Source of the DNA: Desulfurococcales archaeon
GTDB lineage: Archaea; Thermoproteota; Thermoprotei_A; Sulfolobales; Desulfurococcaceae
Direction of reading: 5' to 3'
DNA length: 14,426 nucleotides
Assembly (NCBI GenBank): GCA_015522345.1
Contig: WAML01000186.1
Span: 1 to 14,426 of the forward strand
Part shown: positions 13,276 to 14,426 of the stretch, in pieces
Layout of the letters: each line of letters starts with the position of its first letter
How positions within the stretch are numbered: position 1 is the first letter of the stretch
Notes under the pieces: model-generated
The model's input: only the letters and a program-made list of their open reading frames with translations
Database searches by the model: none
Told to the model about the DNA's origin: nothing
Position numbers and translations under genes: made by a program

Positions 13276-14280
13276 ATGGTTATGGAACTAGGCAATATAT
13301 ATAGTTATCTTGATTTAATTATACAATTACTAGTTTATCCCGGGCTTTTCTTCATAGTATTCATGGTTATTTTTACTCAATGGATCCATAGGAAGGTTAC
13401 AGGTAGAATACAGTATCGTAGAGGACCCTCGTATACGGGTCCATTTGGTTTTCTACAGCCACTCGCTGATTTCCTAAAACTGTTGATGAAAGAAGATGTT
13501 GTCTCAAAGTATTCGCTAAAATTATTGCCAGTAATAGCTGCATCTCTAGGAGTAGGGGCATTAGTTACTCTCTTACTCTTTACACCTGTTGCGTATAAGC
13601 CGATATATGGGTTCATGGACGTTATTATATTCTTTTACTTAAGTGTATGGAGTGCTCTAGCTATACTATTCATAGGCATAGGAACACCAAATCCTTATAC
13701 AAGCCTAGGTGTTGGTAGGTATATGGCGTTACTCTCTGTTTCAGAACCAATTTTTATAGCCAGTTTTTTAGCGCCAGTGATAATTGCTTCTAAATACTAT
13801 AATGGATCATATAGTATTTATTTAACTGCTATAAATAGCCATATGCTGTGGACAACTAGTGTGCTTACTACATTAGTAATGTTGTTCTCGGCAATAGCTG
13901 GCTTTATAGCTATGATGGGTGTACTCGAGATAAAGCCATTTGACTTTCCCGAGGCAGAAGGAGAGATCTACTGGGGTGTATTTACAGAATATGGTGGTCC
14001 AAGACTAGCGTTAGCCTTCTTTGTATTATTTACAGAGAGGATAGTTATTCCATTGCTCTACGTACTATTATTCCTTGGAGGATCATGGCCTATAGATATA
14101 ACAACTAACTATGTCGGCGGAGTAATTGTTATATTAATTAAATTCCTCATAGTATTCATTATATTGTCTGTAATAGACAATGTTATGCCGAGATATAGGC
14201 CTGACCATGGTATAAGAGCTTTAGTAAAATATGGCCTCACATTCGCAGTAATAGCGTTAGTAACAGCTTTGTTTATATAA
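13276..14280 (+). CDS. mbxM: NuoH-like membrane anchor subunit (MbxM/MbhM type)
   Basis: This 334-residue protein of about eight helices is a homologue of complex I NuoH. It is the membrane subunit that docks the electron-transfer arm and couples it to ion movement. Conserved parts are GRIQYRRGPSYTGPFGFLQ (43-61) with PLADFLKLLMKED (62-74), and the acidic cytoplasmic loop KPFDFPEAEGEIYWG (221-235) followed by TEYGG. The start is ATG 13276, four bases after the preceding stop; the ATG at 13282 is an alternative. It is the last clear subunit gene of the operon. Confidence 0.93.
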   Translation: MVMELGNIYSYLDLIIQLLVYPGLFFIVFMVIFTQWIHRKVTGRIQYRRGPSYTGPFGFLQPLADFLKLLMKEDVVSKYSLKLLPVIAASLGVGALVTLLLFTPVAYKPIYGFMDVIIFFYLSVWSALAILFIGIGTPNPYTSLGVGRYMALLSVSEPIFIASFLAPVIIASKYYNGSYSIYLTAINSHMLWTTSVLTTLVMLFSAIAGFIAMMGVLEIKPFDFPEAEGEIYWGVFTEYGGPRLALAFFVLFTERIVIPLLYVLLFLGGSWPIDITTNYVGGVIVILIKFLIVFIILSVIDNVMPRYRPDHGIRALVKYGLTFAVIALVTALFI

Positions 14281-14293
14281 AATTTTTATTAGA
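14279..14293 (+). promoter_or_regulatory. T-rich 15-mer after mbxM: terminator or promoter
   Basis: AAAATTTTTATTAGA begins inside the stop codon of the NuoH-like gene. A T-rich run just after an archaeal stop can act as a terminator. The same 15-mer occurs at 5683-5697 upstream of the operon, so it may instead be a promoter element for the gene at 14345. Sequence alone does not decide between the two. Confidence 0.35.
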
Positions 14294-14344
14294 AGAAGAG
14301 GATACATTAGTAAACCACAGTATTAGAGTAAAGGATTGACTAGA

Positions 14345-14426
14345 ATGAATACTGGAGTACTAGTAGCAATACTGTTCATAGCTATTTCATGGGCTATAGT
14401 TAATATTCTCTATTATACTAAAAGAC
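14345..14426 (+). CDS. Start of a membrane protein gene (runs off the right edge)
   Basis: The ATG at 14345 opens 27 codons to the window edge, with one strongly hydrophobic helix (GVLVAILFIAISWAIVNIL) followed by YYTKR. I do not recognise the family. The start of a membrane protease or another small membrane protein is possible, but the fragment is too short to tell. The 64-base gap after mbxM, unlike the near-zero gaps inside the operon, suggests it may be a separate unit. AGTAAAGGATTGACTAGA upstream has no strong ribosome-binding match. Confidence 0.45.
   Translation, partial: MNTGVLVAILFIAISWAIVNILYYTKR

Noticed and set aside
1..14426. CRISPR array
   Set aside because: No regularly spaced direct repeats of 24-40 bases were seen anywhere in the window.

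Overview
The window looks like a hyperthermophilic crenarchaeon of the Desulfurococcales, with Staphylothermus the best guess. The evidence is AT-rich DNA, AGA/AGG and ATA codon use, frequent TTG and GTG starts, archaeal pelota, a family B DNA polymerase, and a sulfur-reducer-type membrane respiratory complex. The genus is an inference from gene content and base composition, not from a database match.

Left part (1-4140) holds housekeeping and poorly characterised genes. The 5' end of a replicative family B DNA polymerase runs off the left edge on the minus strand, with a RimI-type N-acetyltransferase upstream of it on the same strand. Pelota (mRNA surveillance and ribosome rescue) is the only plus-strand gene here. 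It converges on a radical SAM gene and the two share the four bases CTAG at their stops. The radical SAM gene overlaps an upstream nucleotidyltransferase gene that carries a C-terminal helix-turn-helix-like region, so those two probably form one transcription unit.

Middle part (4141-5777) looks like accessory DNA. It has a TnpB-like (IS605 OrfB) protein with RuvC I and II motifs but no zinc-finger cysteines and an altered RuvC III, and no tnpA nearby. A 24-bp perfect palindrome covers its TTG start. Just upstream is a strikingly GC-rich, strongly foldable stretch (about 5391-5547) with a three-helix hairpin capped by a GNRA tetraloop and a second hairpin with a 16-position stem. I read this as an unidentified structured RNA or mobile-element end.

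Right part (5778-14280) is one compact plus-strand operon of 13 genes for an MBH/MBX/MBS-type complex, related to both Mrp antiporters and complex I. In order it encodes: MrpD-like H, NuoB-like J, NuoC-like K, NuoD-like L, NuoI-like N, MrpF-like B, MrpG-like C, MbhD-like D, an MbhE-MrpB fusion, MrpC-like G, MrpE-like A, an MbhI-like linker and NuoH-like M. The large subunit has CxxD in place of both CxxC nickel-iron motifs, so it is unlikely to be a standard hydrogenase. It fits the MBX/MBS sulfur (polysulfide)-reducing branch. The single antiporter-like subunit has Glu where the transmembrane-helix-7 Lys is expected. Electrons would pass through the NuoI-like and NuoB-like clusters to the L/J interface while the Mrp-like module moves ions across the membrane. 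A further membrane protein gene starts at 14345 and runs off the right edge.
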